Below are positions 36,712-45,909 of a stretch of 64,000 nt of DNA, one piece after another. The stretch spans positions 1 through 64,000 of the forward strand of contig JAEWUO010000004.1 of the NCBI GenBank assembly GCA_023459335.1, given 5' to 3'. This DNA comes from Bacillota bacterium. Its GTDB lineage: Bacteria; Bacillota; Clostridia; Christensenellales; CAG-138. How positions within the stretch are numbered: position 1 is the first letter of the stretch; each line of letters opens with the position of its first letter. Made by a program: the position numbers and the translations under genes. The notes under the pieces are model-generated. The model saw only the letters and a list, made by a program, of their open reading frames with translations, ran no database searches and was not told the DNA's origin.

Positions 36712-37809
36712 TTACAGTTCCACCAGGCGGCGGTTCGCCACCTGATAAACCTGCATCTGCTCCACGCCCGCCGCCGCGACCTCCTCGAGGTGCGTGCAGG
36801 TAAGAAACGTCTGACAGTCCTGCGCCGCGATAAGAAGCATCTTCTGCCGGTTCCGGTCGAGTTCCGAGAATACGTCGTCTAAAAGCAGCACAGGCGCGTC
36901 CTCTTTCTCCGCGCGGAGGATCTCCAGCTGCGCGAGCTTGAGGCTCAACACCGTCGTGCGCTGCTGTCCCTGCGAGCCGTAAACACGAACGTCCGTCCCG
37001 CTTACGCGAAGCGCGAGATCGTCCCGGTGCGGGCCGACCGACGTGCTGCCGCGGTAAACGTCCCGCTCGGCGGTGTCCGAGAGCGCGAGGCGCAACGTCT
37101 TTGCGAGGTCGCCGGAGGATTCGGGTTCCACGTTCGGCTCGTACGCGACAGAGAGTGTTTCCGCACCGTCGGAGAGGGTTTCGTGCTGTTCCTCCGCGAT
37201 CGCGGCGAGTCTTTCCACGAGTTCCGTACGATTGAGGATAATCGCGGCGCCGAGCACGGCCAGCTGCTCATCCCAGCTTTCCAGCGCGTCGTAATCCAAT
37301 CCGGCGGGGTCCTTCAGCAGCGCGTTTCTCTGCTTGAGCGCGGCGTTATATTGCTGCAGCGTGTAATAATAGCTGGGCCGGAGCTGCGAGATCGCCATGT
37401 CGAGGAAGCGCCTGCGTTCGCCGGGGCCGTCCTTGACGAGCGCCAGATCTTCCGGCGCGAACATGACCACATTGAGGCAGCCCAAGAGTTCGCCGGAGCG
37501 GGAGAGAGGCGCGCCGTCGATCGTGATTTTCTTCCGCTCGCCGGGATAAAGCTTGCATTCGATTCGCCTCGGCCCCCCGCGCGTATCCACGTCCACCGCG
37601 ACGCTCGCGTAAAGTTCGCCCGCGCGCACCATTTCCCCGTCCCGCACGGTGCGGTGGCTGCGCCCCAGAGAGCATAAAAACAGCGCCTCCAGCACGTTGG
37701 TCTTGCCCGCCGCATTTTCACCCGTCAGTACGCAAAGGCCCGCGTCGGGACGCAGGGAGAGAGACGGATAGTTTCTGAAATTGACGAGCCGCAGACCGGT
37801 CACGCGCAT
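36712..37809 (-). CDS. recF: DNA replication and repair protein RecF
   Basis: A 365-residue SMC-like ATPase that helps load RecA at gapped DNA. The Walker A is GENAAGKTNVLEAL, the signature segment GSQGQQRTTVLSLKL and Walker B VLLLDDVFSELD. The start MRVTGLRLVNFRNY is standard for RecF; upstream in-frame ATGs have no support. It is first in the recF-remB-gyrB-gyrA operon. The dnaA-dnaN genes that normally precede it are absent here. Confidence 0.95.
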   Translation of the reverse strand: MRVTGLRLVNFRNYPSLSLRPDAGLCVLTGENAAGKTNVLEALFLCSLGRSHRTVRDGEMVRAGELYASVAVDVDTRGGPRRIECKLYPGERKKITIDGAPLSRSGELLGCLNVVMFAPEDLALVKDGPGERRRFLDMAISQLRPSYYYTLQQYNAALKQRNALLKDPAGLDYDALESWDEQLAVLGAAIILNRTELVERLAAIAEEQHETLSDGAETLSVAYEPNVEPESSGDLAKTLRLALSDTAERDVYRGSTSVGPHRDDLALRVSGTDVRVYGSQGQQRTTVLSLKLAQLEILRAEKEDAPVLLLDDVFSELDRNRQKMLLIAAQDCQTFLTCTHLEEVAAAGVEQMQVYQVANRRLVEL

Positions 37810-37847
37810 GGATTCGCCGCTCAAACTTCCCCAAATTACTTCTGTAT

Positions 37848-37876
37848 AGTATAACATAAAATGCAAACTCTGTATA
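37848..37876 (-). promoter_or_regulatory. Possible promoter of the recF operon
   Basis: On the minus strand TATACA (37871-37876), a 17-base spacer and TATACT (37848-37853). Confidence 0.45.
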
Positions 37877-38004
37877 TATATTATAGATAAGAACTGCCGA
37901 TTTTGGATAAAATTCTATGAATTTACATGCTTTTTTCCGTAAGTTTACGCATATTCCCGCCAAAGAGGCGCGGCGGTCGTTTTTTTTCGCCAACTGCGTA
38001 CGAA

Positions 38005-38047
38005 AACAGCCGGCAGGGCGGTGGTTTCCGCCCTTCCGGCTGTTATG
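38005..38047. terminator. Strong terminator hairpin after the DUF4956 gene
   Basis: AACAGCCGGCAGGGCGG pairs with CCGCCCTTCCGGCTGTT with one bulge. TTTT follows on the minus strand and CTTTTTG on the plus strand, so it may work both ways. Confidence 0.8.
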
Positions 38048-38136
38048 CTTTTTGTTGGTTCTCAGTTAGATACGACGACCGTTCTCCCTGATGCGCCTCT
38101 TATATGATCTTTTTAGATTATATAAATCGTTCCTGT

Positions 38137-38829
38137 TTACGCCAGTAGATCTCCCTGATGCGCGACCAGCGTCGCGTCGAACACGCCCGGTACGCGCAGG
38201 AACTTGTCGACGAAGTCCGTGTCGCTCTCGCGGATGCGAAGCTCGATGGTCAGTTCGATTCCGTCGTGCTGCACGGTCTTGCTCTTGATGTGCGCCTTCG
38301 GCAGCTGGCGGATGAGCCCCTTGATCTGCTGGCTCGCGCGGTCGTCAAAGTGCAGGATCAAGAGGTACGGCATGGTGCTGTTCCCCTTGGCCGAGGTGAG
38401 GATGACCATGATCACGCCGATGACCAGCGCGCCGATGAGGCCGACGTCCACGAACCCAGCGCCGAGCGCAAGCCCTTCGCCTACCGCCCAGAACATGTAC
38501 ACCGTGTCGATGGGGTCCTTGATCGCGGTTCTGAAACGCACGATGGACAGCGCGCCGACCATGCCCAAAGAGAGCGTGAGGTTCGAGCTGATGAGCATGA
38601 TGACCATCGCCGAAACCATCGTCAATAGAATCAGGCTCATGTTGAACGAGCGCGAATACACGACCCCCGCGAACGTCTTCTTGTAAATAAAATACAAAAA
38701 TCCGCCGATGGCCAGCGCTATGACCAGCGTCAAGATCACCTGAAGGGGATTGAGCGTGCTGGAAAAGAGCTCCTTGATGTTGAACGCGGTCGCCAGAGGA
38801 TCGTTCGCCGCGCGCAGTATGGTGTTCAT
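38137..38829 (-). CDS. DUF4956 membrane protein
   Basis: A 230-residue protein with four or five hydrophobic helices in the first 150 residues. The family core NLTLSLGMVGALSIVRFRTA and KDPIDTVYMFWAVGEGLA is clear. The C-terminal about 75 residues form a soluble ferredoxin-like part (ELTIELRIRESDTDFVDKF). DUF4956 proteins recur beside VTC-type polymerases and CotH kinases, as here. The function is unknown; a transport or assembly role for polyphosphate or a phosphorylated surface product is a guess. AAGGAGGTAACGT is an ideal ribosome site. Third gene of the operon. Confidence 0.85.
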   Translation of the reverse strand: MNTILRAANDPLATAFNIKELFSSTLNPLQVILTLVIALAIGGFLYFIYKKTFAGVVYSRSFNMSLILLTMVSAMVIMLISSNLTLSLGMVGALSIVRFRTAIKDPIDTVYMFWAVGEGLALGAGFVDVGLIGALVIGVIMVILTSAKGNSTMPYLLILHFDDRASQQIKGLIRQLPKAHIKSKTVQHDGIELTIELRIRESDTDFVDKFLRVPGVFDATLVAHQGDLLA

Positions 38830-38906
38830 ACGTTACCTCCTTACCATCATCCTGATAGCAAATCTATATTCACGCGCACCGCGCGCAAAGCGCCGTTTCC
38901 CGCGTC

Positions 38907-39620
38907 TTAAAACTCGTATTGCCTGCAAAAGACGTATTTGCTCGCGGCGGTACGCTCCGCGGCGCCTACCGTGAGCAGCCGCTGCACATACGACGGCAGC
39001 TTCTCGTTGAACTTTACCTCGAGGATCATGCAGCCCCGCAGTTCCCAGACGGGATAGGTGACCGCATTCGGATTGAAAAGGTCCGTGCTGCGCATGGCGG
39101 TGCGGATGTTTTTATCGAACGTGATGCGCACGTCCTCTTCGGGAAACACGTAGGGTTCCCGCGTATAGTCCACAAGCACTTTCGGCTGCAGGTGGTTCGC
39201 CTTGAAGATGCCGTAAAACTGCATGGCAAACGGGCTTTCGTTGTCCCGCAGGCACTCGATATTCCCGCGCAGGATATGATCGCAGTCCTCCCTGCTGATC
39301 GTCACGCTGTCCTTTTTGACATATTGCTCTTCCTTGTGCTTGCGTTCGAGCTTGATCACGCCGTCGGAGAGATTGTAGATACGGATACGGAACTTGTCGC
39401 GCGAGACGATGCCGCTGGCTTTGTCCCAGATTGCGGAATCGAACGGATCGTCGAAATACAGGCTGCGGATGAAATATTCGCCGCCGTGGGCGGTGGCATG
39501 GGAATCCTGCCGAAGGCACGCCTTCATGCGCATGCTCAGGAGCTTATGCTCCCCTTCGGTGATTACGTATTTCAGTTCGTGCCGAAACTGCTTTCCGGCG
39601 AGTTCACGTTTAGCCGCCAT
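38907..39620 (-). CDS. VTC-domain polyphosphate polymerase
   Basis: A 237-residue protein of the VTC/CYTH-like tunnel fold. Residues equivalent to the yeast Vtc4 active site are in place: RHELKY, the pair KFRIRIY, KLERKHK, VDYTREPY, the glutamate and lysine of MILEVKF, and SKY near the C-terminus. These build a basic tunnel for ATP-dependent polyphosphate synthesis on the cytoplasmic side. The start overlaps the CotH gene stop by 11 bases, so translation is coupled. Activity is inferred from residues only. Confidence 0.87.
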   Translation of the reverse strand: MAAKRELAGKQFRHELKYVITEGEHKLLSMRMKACLRQDSHATAHGGEYFIRSLYFDDPFDSAIWDKASGIVSRDKFRIRIYNLSDGVIKLERKHKEEQYVKKDSVTISREDCDHILRGNIECLRDNESPFAMQFYGIFKANHLQPKVLVDYTREPYVFPEEDVRITFDKNIRTAMRSTDLFNPNAVTYPVWELRGCMILEVKFNEKLPSYVQRLLTVGAAERTAASKYVFCRQYEF

Positions 39621-42600
39621 TTACCGTATCTTCCAGTGTCGTTGTGCGCCCGAAGAGGCTTACCATTTCGGAATCGCTGAGGTTGAAATAATTCTGCACA
39701 TACTTCAGGCTGTAGTCCTGGTAGTGGTCTGCGTAGCCGCGGATGTTGTCGCAGTGCTGTTCCCAGAAATTATAAGTGATGTCGTTCCAGATGTCGACGT
39801 CGTACTTCATCTCGCCGGCGATATTGCCCTGCAGGCGATCCACCATGGCGTTGATTTTTTCGGGCGTATACACGCTGTTGAGCATGATCGCCACTTTTTC
39901 GAGGAACATCTGCCGAAACGACGCGTTCTGCAGCAGCGCGAGAATCAGCACCGTCGAAGTCGCTTTGCTGGAGCCGTGTCCTTCCGGGTTGAAGTACCGC
40001 GAGTAAAAGTCTCTGCGGTAACCCGACGTCGCCGTATCGGAGGATTTATCGTTGCGGTTCATCGCCCAGCAGAAATCGTAGAGGATCCAGCGCCATTTGT
40101 TGTCCGTCTCCTCGCTGCGCCAGTACTTGATGTTGCCGGAGTCGGTATTGCCCACGACGATCTCAGCCGCAACATAAGTCGCATAATTTTCGGTATCCAT
40201 CATTGTATTGATGAAGTCATAGTTCTCCGCATTGCCGAGGTCGTGGCTGCCGGCCCACGCGACCATATTGGTGTAATCCTGCCAGCCGTTTCCGGAAATC
40301 ACGCATTTATCGTTTCCATTGCCGTACAGCAGGTCAACCGACTGCGGGTTATTCAGGTGGAAGCGCTCTGCGACAAAGTCCGCCGTAATGCGTTCCATCA
40401 GATCGTAAACGCCCCAATACCGGCCGTCGATGAGCACGACCACCTGCTTATGCGCCTGCACGACGACCGCGCGGTCGGCCGGAAGTCCGTTGTCGCCCTC
40501 TTCAAACAAGGTGGTGACCAGATTATCCCGGATGCGGCTTAACGTCGCATCCTGCGCGCTTGCACGAAGAATCAGCGACTTATAGCTCTGGATATCGCGG
40601 TTTTCAAAGAACGGATAGTTGAACGCTGAGTCGCCGTAAGCGCCTTTTGCAATCAGAGCCAGGCCCTTTTGTTCCTTGTTGCGCGAGTACTGGCCCTGTA
40701 CCTGCACGATGCCGTCCCCGCTGAATCGGGTCACACCGTCGCCGTCGATGTAGTCAAAGTGCACGTCTCGCTCCCAATCGCGCCCAAGCGGGTCAGGATG
40801 CGAAGACGAAACCGCGTTGAAATTCGCAAGGTACCAATGCGGATCGTTCATGCCCGCGGTCATCACAAGGTCGGTCGGCTGCTGGCCGGAGTCATCCGCA
40901 TACGCTCTGCCGACGACATAGATGCCTGTGTCCGGATCCCAGAAGTTTTTCGGATCGGTCACGATGCTGACCACCGGCAGAGTGAACTTGTGGTTTTCAA
41001 TCGTGCTCTCGCCGGTGTAAATGACATACGTCTGGCTCGCGGTGTCGCTGCCATAATAGCCGGAGAGGAACGAACGCGCGCGCAGCGGCGTGGTCTTTGA
41101 AATCGTGATCGGGCCGGTATAACGCGGGGAGCTTTCGGTGGGCACCGTTCCATCCATGGTATACGTGACCGTGCTCCCTTCCGGCGCCTCGATGGTTACC
41201 TGCTGCGCACCGTCAAATTCTCCGCCGGGGGTGACGATCTTCGGCTCCTCCGCATAGCCCAGCACGCCCGAACTGTTGGCGGCGTTCGGCGTGGGCGTGG
41301 AGTAATACAGAAGGCTTGCGTCGGTTCTGCCGTAACTCACGTCCGCGTGCCCCTTGGGCACAAGGATCTTGTCAAGGATCACACCGTCGGGTGTGAAGAG
41401 GAAAACGGCATCCCCGTCCGTGGAGAGGTTGAAGTTTGTCTCTAGATTATTTTTTTTTTGCGCGTCGGATACGTTCTTCCCCGACGCCAATACCGTTAAA
41501 TACTCGCCCGCATCGAGCGTTACGTCGGGAAACGTCCATTTCGCGGGGTTTTTCGCGTTGTTGCTCAGCGCGTACCCCGCGAGGGAAACGGGCGATCCCG
41601 TCGTGTTGTGTATTTCGATCCAGTCGTAATACTTCCCGTCCGGCTGCTTGAGGGAAGAGACGTTCGCGTTCAGAACTTCGGAGATTACAATGTCGCCCTT
41701 GCCGTAGGAGAGCGTGCTCATGAAAGCCTGCAGGCCCGCGTTGTTGTTTGTGTATCCCGGGGTCGGCTGCGCTGTCGGCGCCCATTCTCCCGTTCCGTCC
41801 GGGCTTCTGGCATAGCTGATATCCGTGCCCGCGCGCGAGTAATCGTATTCGTCGAGGATGCGGCCCGTCGGCGTGGAAAACACAACGCTCTCGGCATAGG
41901 CGGCAAGGCTGAACGGCGCCTCGATCTTGTCCGCGCCATCCGGCGTCTCGCGTCCGGTGCAGTAAATGAGCAGAACGCCGTTTGCGGGAATCTTCGTGCC
42001 AGCGGGCAGCGTGTATTTCAGCGGCTGTGTCGGCGAATCCGAAATCCCGTATCCGGAGAGATCGACCTCCATCCCGGTCGTGTTGTAAAGTTCGATCCAG
42101 TCGCAGTACGCCCCGTCGGGACCGAGCAGCGTGGAAGCGTTGCTGGGCATAAATTCGTTGAGATAGACGCCGATGGACTCGTCCGCCGTAGCGGAGAGCG
42201 TCGCAAGGTACTGCGCCGCGCCTTCGTCCGTATTCGGATAACCGGGGCTGGGCAGCATCTCTTTCCAGGTAGTGCCGTCGTCCGCGCTGCGCCCGAGGGA
42301 ATACCCGCTCGTGACGGGTTTCAGCATAATGCTGTCCACGACTTTGCCGGAGACGTTGGAAAGAATCACGTCGTCCGAAGCGGAGAGTTTAAACGGTGTG
42401 TGCATCTTGCCGCGTGTGGTGTCGCCGCTGCAGAATACAACAAGATAGCCGCGAGGATCGATTACAGACCCTTCCGGGAACGTCCATTTGGCGGCGGAGA
42501 TCAGGTCGTCGGTCAGGCCGTATCCGGAGATATCCAGCGCGGTGTCGGTGTTGTTATAAATTTCAATCCAGTCCGGAAAATCGCCGCTTCCGTCCGGTAC

Positions 42601-42774
42601 GGCGCCCTTATTGCTGGTCATGACCTCGTTGATCTCGACCTGGCCCGCGCCTTCCGTTTCCGCCGATCTTCCCCCTCTTGATAAATAAAGAACGAGCGCA
42701 GCGGCACAGACGGCAAGCAGCACAACGATGAGCAGCTTGCGCGCGCCGGATGCCCTCCTTCTTCGCTTCGCCAT
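39610..42774 (-). CDS. CotH-kinase protein with three lamin-tail domains
   Basis: A 1054-residue protein with an N-terminal signal anchor (about 12-33). Three lamin-tail (LTD) domains follow, each with an EINEVM/NEFM/SEVLN start and a DWIE(I/L)YN core. Next is a chitobiase-like segment (VTYTMDGTVPTESSPRY). The last third is a CotH kinase domain with QVVVLIDGRYWGVYDLMERI. The metal motif, usually WDxD in the family, reads YDFCWAMN, so the second Asp is a Cys. CotH kinases phosphorylate proteins in spore coats and outside cells. A GGAAGGAG site precedes ATG 42774. First gene of the CotH-VTC-DUF4956 operon. Whether the kinase is active is unclear. Confidence 0.83.
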   Translation of the reverse strand: MAKRRRRASGARKLLIVVLLAVCAAALVLYLSRGGRSAETEGAGQVEINEVMTSNKGAVPDGSGDFPDWIEIYNNTDTALDISGYGLTDDLISAAKWTFPEGSVIDPRGYLVVFCSGDTTRGKMHTPFKLSASDDVILSNVSGKVVDSIMLKPVTSGYSLGRSADDGTTWKEMLPSPGYPNTDEGAAQYLATLSATADESIGVYLNEFMPSNASTLLGPDGAYCDWIELYNTTGMEVDLSGYGISDSPTQPLKYTLPAGTKIPANGVLLIYCTGRETPDGADKIEAPFSLAAYAESVVFSTPTGRILDEYDYSRAGTDISYARSPDGTGEWAPTAQPTPGYTNNNAGLQAFMSTLSYGKGDIVISEVLNANVSSLKQPDGKYYDWIEIHNTTGSPVSLAGYALSNNAKNPAKWTFPDVTLDAGEYLTVLASGKNVSDAQKKNNLETNFNLSTDGDAVFLFTPDGVILDKILVPKGHADVSYGRTDASLLYYSTPTPNAANSSGVLGYAEEPKIVTPGGEFDGAQQVTIEAPEGSTVTYTMDGTVPTESSPRYTGPITISKTTPLRARSFLSGYYGSDTASQTYVIYTGESTIENHKFTLPVVSIVTDPKNFWDPDTGIYVVGRAYADDSGQQPTDLVMTAGMNDPHWYLANFNAVSSSHPDPLGRDWERDVHFDYIDGDGVTRFSGDGIVQVQGQYSRNKEQKGLALIAKGAYGDSAFNYPFFENRDIQSYKSLILRASAQDATLSRIRDNLVTTLFEEGDNGLPADRAVVVQAHKQVVVLIDGRYWGVYDLMERITADFVAERFHLNNPQSVDLLYGNGNDKCVISGNGWQDYTNMVAWAGSHDLGNAENYDFINTMMDTENYATYVAAEIVVGNTDSGNIKYWRSEETDNKWRWILYDFCWAMNRNDKSSDTATSGYRRDFYSRYFNPEGHGSSKATSTVLILALLQNASFRQMFLEKVAIMLNSVYTPEKINAMVDRLQGNIAGEMKYDVDIWNDITYNFWEQHCDNIRGYADHYQDYSLKYVQNYFNLSDSEMVSLFGRTTTLEDTVNGG

Positions 42775-42968
42775 AGGTAAAATGCTCCTTCCGCAAAAAT
42801 GCAAACGCGCATTTTCGCAACGTTCAGTTTACCATATGGCCGAAGCGATTCCAATCATACCTCACGATTATTCACAAAATGTCCGAAATATCAACGCAAT
42901 CGCTCCGCGTCTGGCTGTTACGCTTTTCATACAAAAATAAAACTGTCCTCGGCCGTTTCCGGTTTCCC

Positions 42969-43421
42969 TCAAAGGATGCCGAGCAGGATGATCGCCACAA
43001 GCGCCGCGACGAACAGGAATACGCCGCCGAGAATCGTAAAAATCAGTGAAAACTGTCGGATCTGCCGCACGTCTTCCTCAATATAGACCCGCCCCACACG
43101 CTCCGGATCATAATAGACGTCTACCGTCTGGCCCACGAGCAGGCTGTTCATGCCGGCGTAGTTGGAAACGTACTGCATCGGCTTTCCGTCGATCGAAAAG
43201 CTGTAAACCGCGCGCAGGCTGTTCGAGCCGATCTGGCTCTGCATCGCGCTGACCGTTCCCTCGGCGCGGGAGGTGCAAAGACGGCGTTTCTTATCCTGCG
43301 CGCCGGAGATGGCGAGCCCTACCGCGAGAAAGATCAGCCCCATCAGTCCGAATATGCCGGAAAACAGGAATACAAACAATTGCGCAAACGTAATGCCGGT
43401 CATGGGAATCAGAGCGGACAT
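42969..43421 (-). CDS. DUF3592 membrane protein
   Basis: A 150-residue protein with a hydrophobic helix at each end (about 10-38 and 124-148). Between them is a small beta domain with the DUF3592 pattern RAEGTVSAM, VYSFSIDGKPMQYVS and VDVYYDPERVGRVYI. The family is widespread and of unknown role. AAAGGAGGAGA precedes the start. It follows rarA by 26 bases and likely shares its transcript. Confidence 0.82.
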   Translation of the reverse strand: MSALIPMTGITFAQLFVFLFSGIFGLMGLIFLAVGLAISGAQDKKRRLCTSRAEGTVSAMQSQIGSNSLRAVYSFSIDGKPMQYVSNYAGMNSLLVGQTVDVYYDPERVGRVYIEEDVRQIRQFSLIFTILGGVFLFVAALVAIILLGIL

Positions 43422-43447
43422 GCCGTCTCCTCCTTTTTACTGTGCCT

Positions 43448-44791
43448 CTATTCTTCGGTTTTTTCGTCCGCAGGCGGCGATCCGCCGCGGAGTTTTTCGC
43501 GCTTTTCGTGGTTTTCCCGGATCTTCGCTTCCTGTCCCTGATCGGAGGGGATATAGTACCGCCTGCCCTTTAAAGACGGCGGCATATACTCCTGCCTGAC
43601 CCAGTGGCCGGGAAAATCGTGCGGGTAAAGATATCCTTTGCCGTGGCCGAGCCTGGACGCGCCCGCAAACGACGTGTCGCGCAGATATACCGGAACCGGC
43701 TCGTCGAAGCTCGCCTCTGCGTCCGCCGAAGCCGCGCCAAGCGCGACCACCACGCTGTTGGACTTCGGCGACTCGCAGATGAAGATGATCGCCTGCACGA
43801 GCGAAAGCCTCGCTTCCGGCAGGCCGATATGTTCCAGCGCGTCCGCCGCGGCGACCGCCTGCACCATCGCCTGCGGGTTGGCGAGGCCCACGTCCTCGCT
43901 CGCGTGCGCGATAAGCCGCCGCGCGATGATGCGCGGATCGACGCCCGCGTACAAAAGGCGCGAAAACCACGCGACGGCCGCGTCCGAATCCCCGCCGCGC
44001 AGGCTCTTGCAGAAAGCGGAGAGCATATCGTAAAAGAGCTGCTCGTCGCACTTGATCACCTTTTTCTGGCTGGACTCGGCGGCGATTTCGCGCGTAATGC
44101 GGATTTCGCCCGATTCGTTTGGCTGCGTCGTGAGCACGGCGAGCTCCAGCGCGTTTAAGGCGTTGCGGCAGTCCCCGTTTGCGATGGCGGAGATCGTATG
44201 CAGCGCCTCGTCCTCCAGCGCGACGTTCAGTTTCCCGAATCCGCGCTCCTCGTCCTTCACCGCCGCGAGCACGGCCTGCTCGACGTCCTCGCTGCTCAGC
44301 GGATAAAACTGGAACACGCGGCAGCGCGAGACGATGGCGCTCGTCATCGAGATCATCGGGTTTTCCGTCGTGGAGCCGATAAAGCGGATGATACCCTTTT
44401 CCAGCGCTGGCAGCAGAGAGTCGGACTGGGCTTTGTTCCAGCGGTGGCATTCGTCCAGGAGCAGGTAGGTCGGCTGACGGTAGAGCTTAAGCCGCCCCTC
44501 CGCTTCCTCGACGATCGCCCGGAGTTCCTTGACCCCCGCCGTGACGGCGTTGAGCTTGACGAACGCGCCGCCGGTCGCGTTTGCCACGATGGCGGCGAGC
44601 GTGGTCTTCCCCGTGCCCGGCGGGCCGAAGAAGATGGACGACTGCAGCCGGTCGGTTAAAATCGCGCGGCGCAGCAGCTTGCCCTCGCCGACGATGTGCC
44701 GCTGGCCGATGAACTCGTCCAGCGTGCGCGGGCGCATGCGGTCGGCAAGCGGCGCGTTTTCCTCGATGTGGTTTTGAAACAGGTCTTCCAT
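43448..44791 (-). CDS. rarA: Replication-associated recombination protein (RarA/MgsA AAA ATPase)
   Basis: A 447-residue AAA+ ATPase acting at stalled replication forks. Walker A is FFGPPGTGKTTLA, Walker B LLLDECHRWNK, sensor 1 IGSTTENP, and the C-terminal MgsA tetramerisation domain has HASEDVGLANPQA and PHDFPGHWV. The length is normal. It starts two bases after the stop of the dockerin-glycosidase gene, so the two are co-transcribed despite unrelated functions. Confidence 0.93.
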   Translation of the reverse strand: MEDLFQNHIEENAPLADRMRPRTLDEFIGQRHIVGEGKLLRRAILTDRLQSSIFFGPPGTGKTTLAAIVANATGGAFVKLNAVTAGVKELRAIVEEAEGRLKLYRQPTYLLLDECHRWNKAQSDSLLPALEKGIIRFIGSTTENPMISMTSAIVSRCRVFQFYPLSSEDVEQAVLAAVKDEERGFGKLNVALEDEALHTISAIANGDCRNALNALELAVLTTQPNESGEIRITREIAAESSQKKVIKCDEQLFYDMLSAFCKSLRGGDSDAAVAWFSRLLYAGVDPRIIARRLIAHASEDVGLANPQAMVQAVAAADALEHIGLPEARLSLVQAIIFICESPKSNSVVVALGAASADAEASFDEPVPVYLRDTSFAGASRLGHGKGYLYPHDFPGHWVRQEYMPPSLKGRRYYIPSDQGQEAKIRENHEKREKLRGGSPPADEKTEE

Positions 44792-44793
44792 AT

Positions 44794-45909
44794 CTATTCT
44801 TCGATATCCTGATCGGTACCGGCGTCTTCCGGCTGTTCCTGAGGATCGCAGACGACGATGATGTCGCTGCTCGGCCTGCCGCTGTGGTAGGGTACGTTGG
44901 CAACGCCTTCTTTTGCATAAAGCACGCTCGACTGTCCGCCGTCGAGGTTATAGGCGCGCAGGAATCCGAGGTCTTCGCAGAGCGTGGAGAGCTGATCCAT
45001 CGTCAGCCCTCTCGATTCGCTGGAGCGCCCGTCCACCGCCAGGAACGCGTAATGCCCCGGTTCGAAATAGCCCAGCACCGAGCGCGGGTTTATATCCTGC
45101 ACGCCGCTGCGGAATTTTGTCTTTGCGTGCCCTTCCGCGTCTAAAAGCGACGGACCGAATACCCAGCTCTGGTAGACGTCCAGCGTGTCGAGCATCTCCT
45201 TCGAGAGCGTATTGTAATCGTAGACGACGAGTTCGCCGCTGCTGAGCAGCACGGCGATATCCCATTTCTGCGTGATGCGGTCGAGGTAGACGGTTCCGTT
45301 ACGGATCACCGGCCCGTAATGGTTTTGCTTATAATAGTCCCCATTGATGCCGACGATTGCATCCGGCTCCGTCAGAAACATCTTTTTTACGGTGGTGGGA
45401 GCGCCGTTATACCTGCCGCCGCTGAAAACGGTTTTCAAGCAGGAAATGTCCTGTATATAGATATCCGCCAGCGTATAGTTGCTCGTCACCGCCCGTCCGC
45501 GGGTGATGGAGACGGAAACGGTGTCGCTTCGATAATTGCCCGCCGAGTCTTCCTTACCGCCCGTGTAGGAAAAATTGGCAAAGAGAGACTCATCGCATAG
45601 CCCGCCTGAAACCCGCTTGCCAAAGGCCGTCAGATCGGAAATGCCACCGACGGCGTACAGCAGCGCCGCCCGCGCGTCCGTTTCGTCGATCCTTCCATTT
45701 TTCGTGAGGTCGACGTCGGGACGCTCGTTCGCGTCGAGACTGCCCAGCGCGACGCCGCGCAGGATCGCCGCCGCGTCCGCCGCGCCGATTGCTCCGTCGC
45801 CGGTCAGATCTCCGGTTGCGGGCGCATTCTCCGCGCGCGCCGCAGGCACGGCGGCCAGCAGGGCGGCGAGCAGCCCGATTGTCATCAGAATACAGCCTTT
45901 TCTCTTCAT
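44794..45909 (-). CDS. Secreted phosphodiester glycosidase with dockerin-like repeats
   Basis: A 371-residue exported protein. Residues 1-27 are a signal peptide. Residues 33-90 are two calcium-loop repeats of the dockerin I type (DLTGDGAIGAADAAAIL and DLTKNGRIDETDARAAL). The rest is a phosphodiester glycosidase domain with ADIYIQDISCLKT, GINGDYYKQNHYG, FGPSLL, GYFEPGHYAFLAVDGRS and NLDGGQSSVL. It is the third NAGPA-type domain in the window. The start is set at MKRKGC, where the signal begins; an upstream in-frame start is possible. No cohesin or cellulosomal gene is seen, so the dockerin may bind another partner or just stabilise the fold. Confidence 0.83.
   Translation of the reverse strand: MKRKGCILMTIGLLAALLAAVPAARAENAPATGDLTGDGAIGAADAAAILRGVALGSLDANERPDVDLTKNGRIDETDARAALLYAVGGISDLTAFGKRVSGGLCDESLFANFSYTGGKEDSAGNYRSDTVSVSITRGRAVTSNYTLADIYIQDISCLKTVFSGGRYNGAPTTVKKMFLTEPDAIVGINGDYYKQNHYGPVIRNGTVYLDRITQKWDIAVLLSSGELVVYDYNTLSKEMLDTLDVYQSWVFGPSLLDAEGHAKTKFRSGVQDINPRSVLGYFEPGHYAFLAVDGRSSESRGLTMDQLSTLCEDLGFLRAYNLDGGQSSVLYAKEGVANVPYHSGRPSSDIIVVCDPQEQPEDAGTDQDIEE

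Larger units (their letters stand above)
37810..38136. other. Intergenic region upstream of recF
   Basis: About 327 bases, AT-rich near recF. It holds the possible recF promoter and the terminator of the DUF4956 operon. I see no clustered DnaA boxes (TTATCCACA), so it does not look like an origin. Confidence 0.5.

Noticed and set aside
37810..38136. Replication origin next to recF
   Set aside because: AT-rich, but no DnaA-box cluster and no dnaA or dnaN; the hairpin is a terminator.
44794..45909. Cellulosome component
   Set aside because: Dockerin-like repeats are present, but the catalytic domain is a phosphodiester glycosidase and no cohesin or cellulase is in the window.
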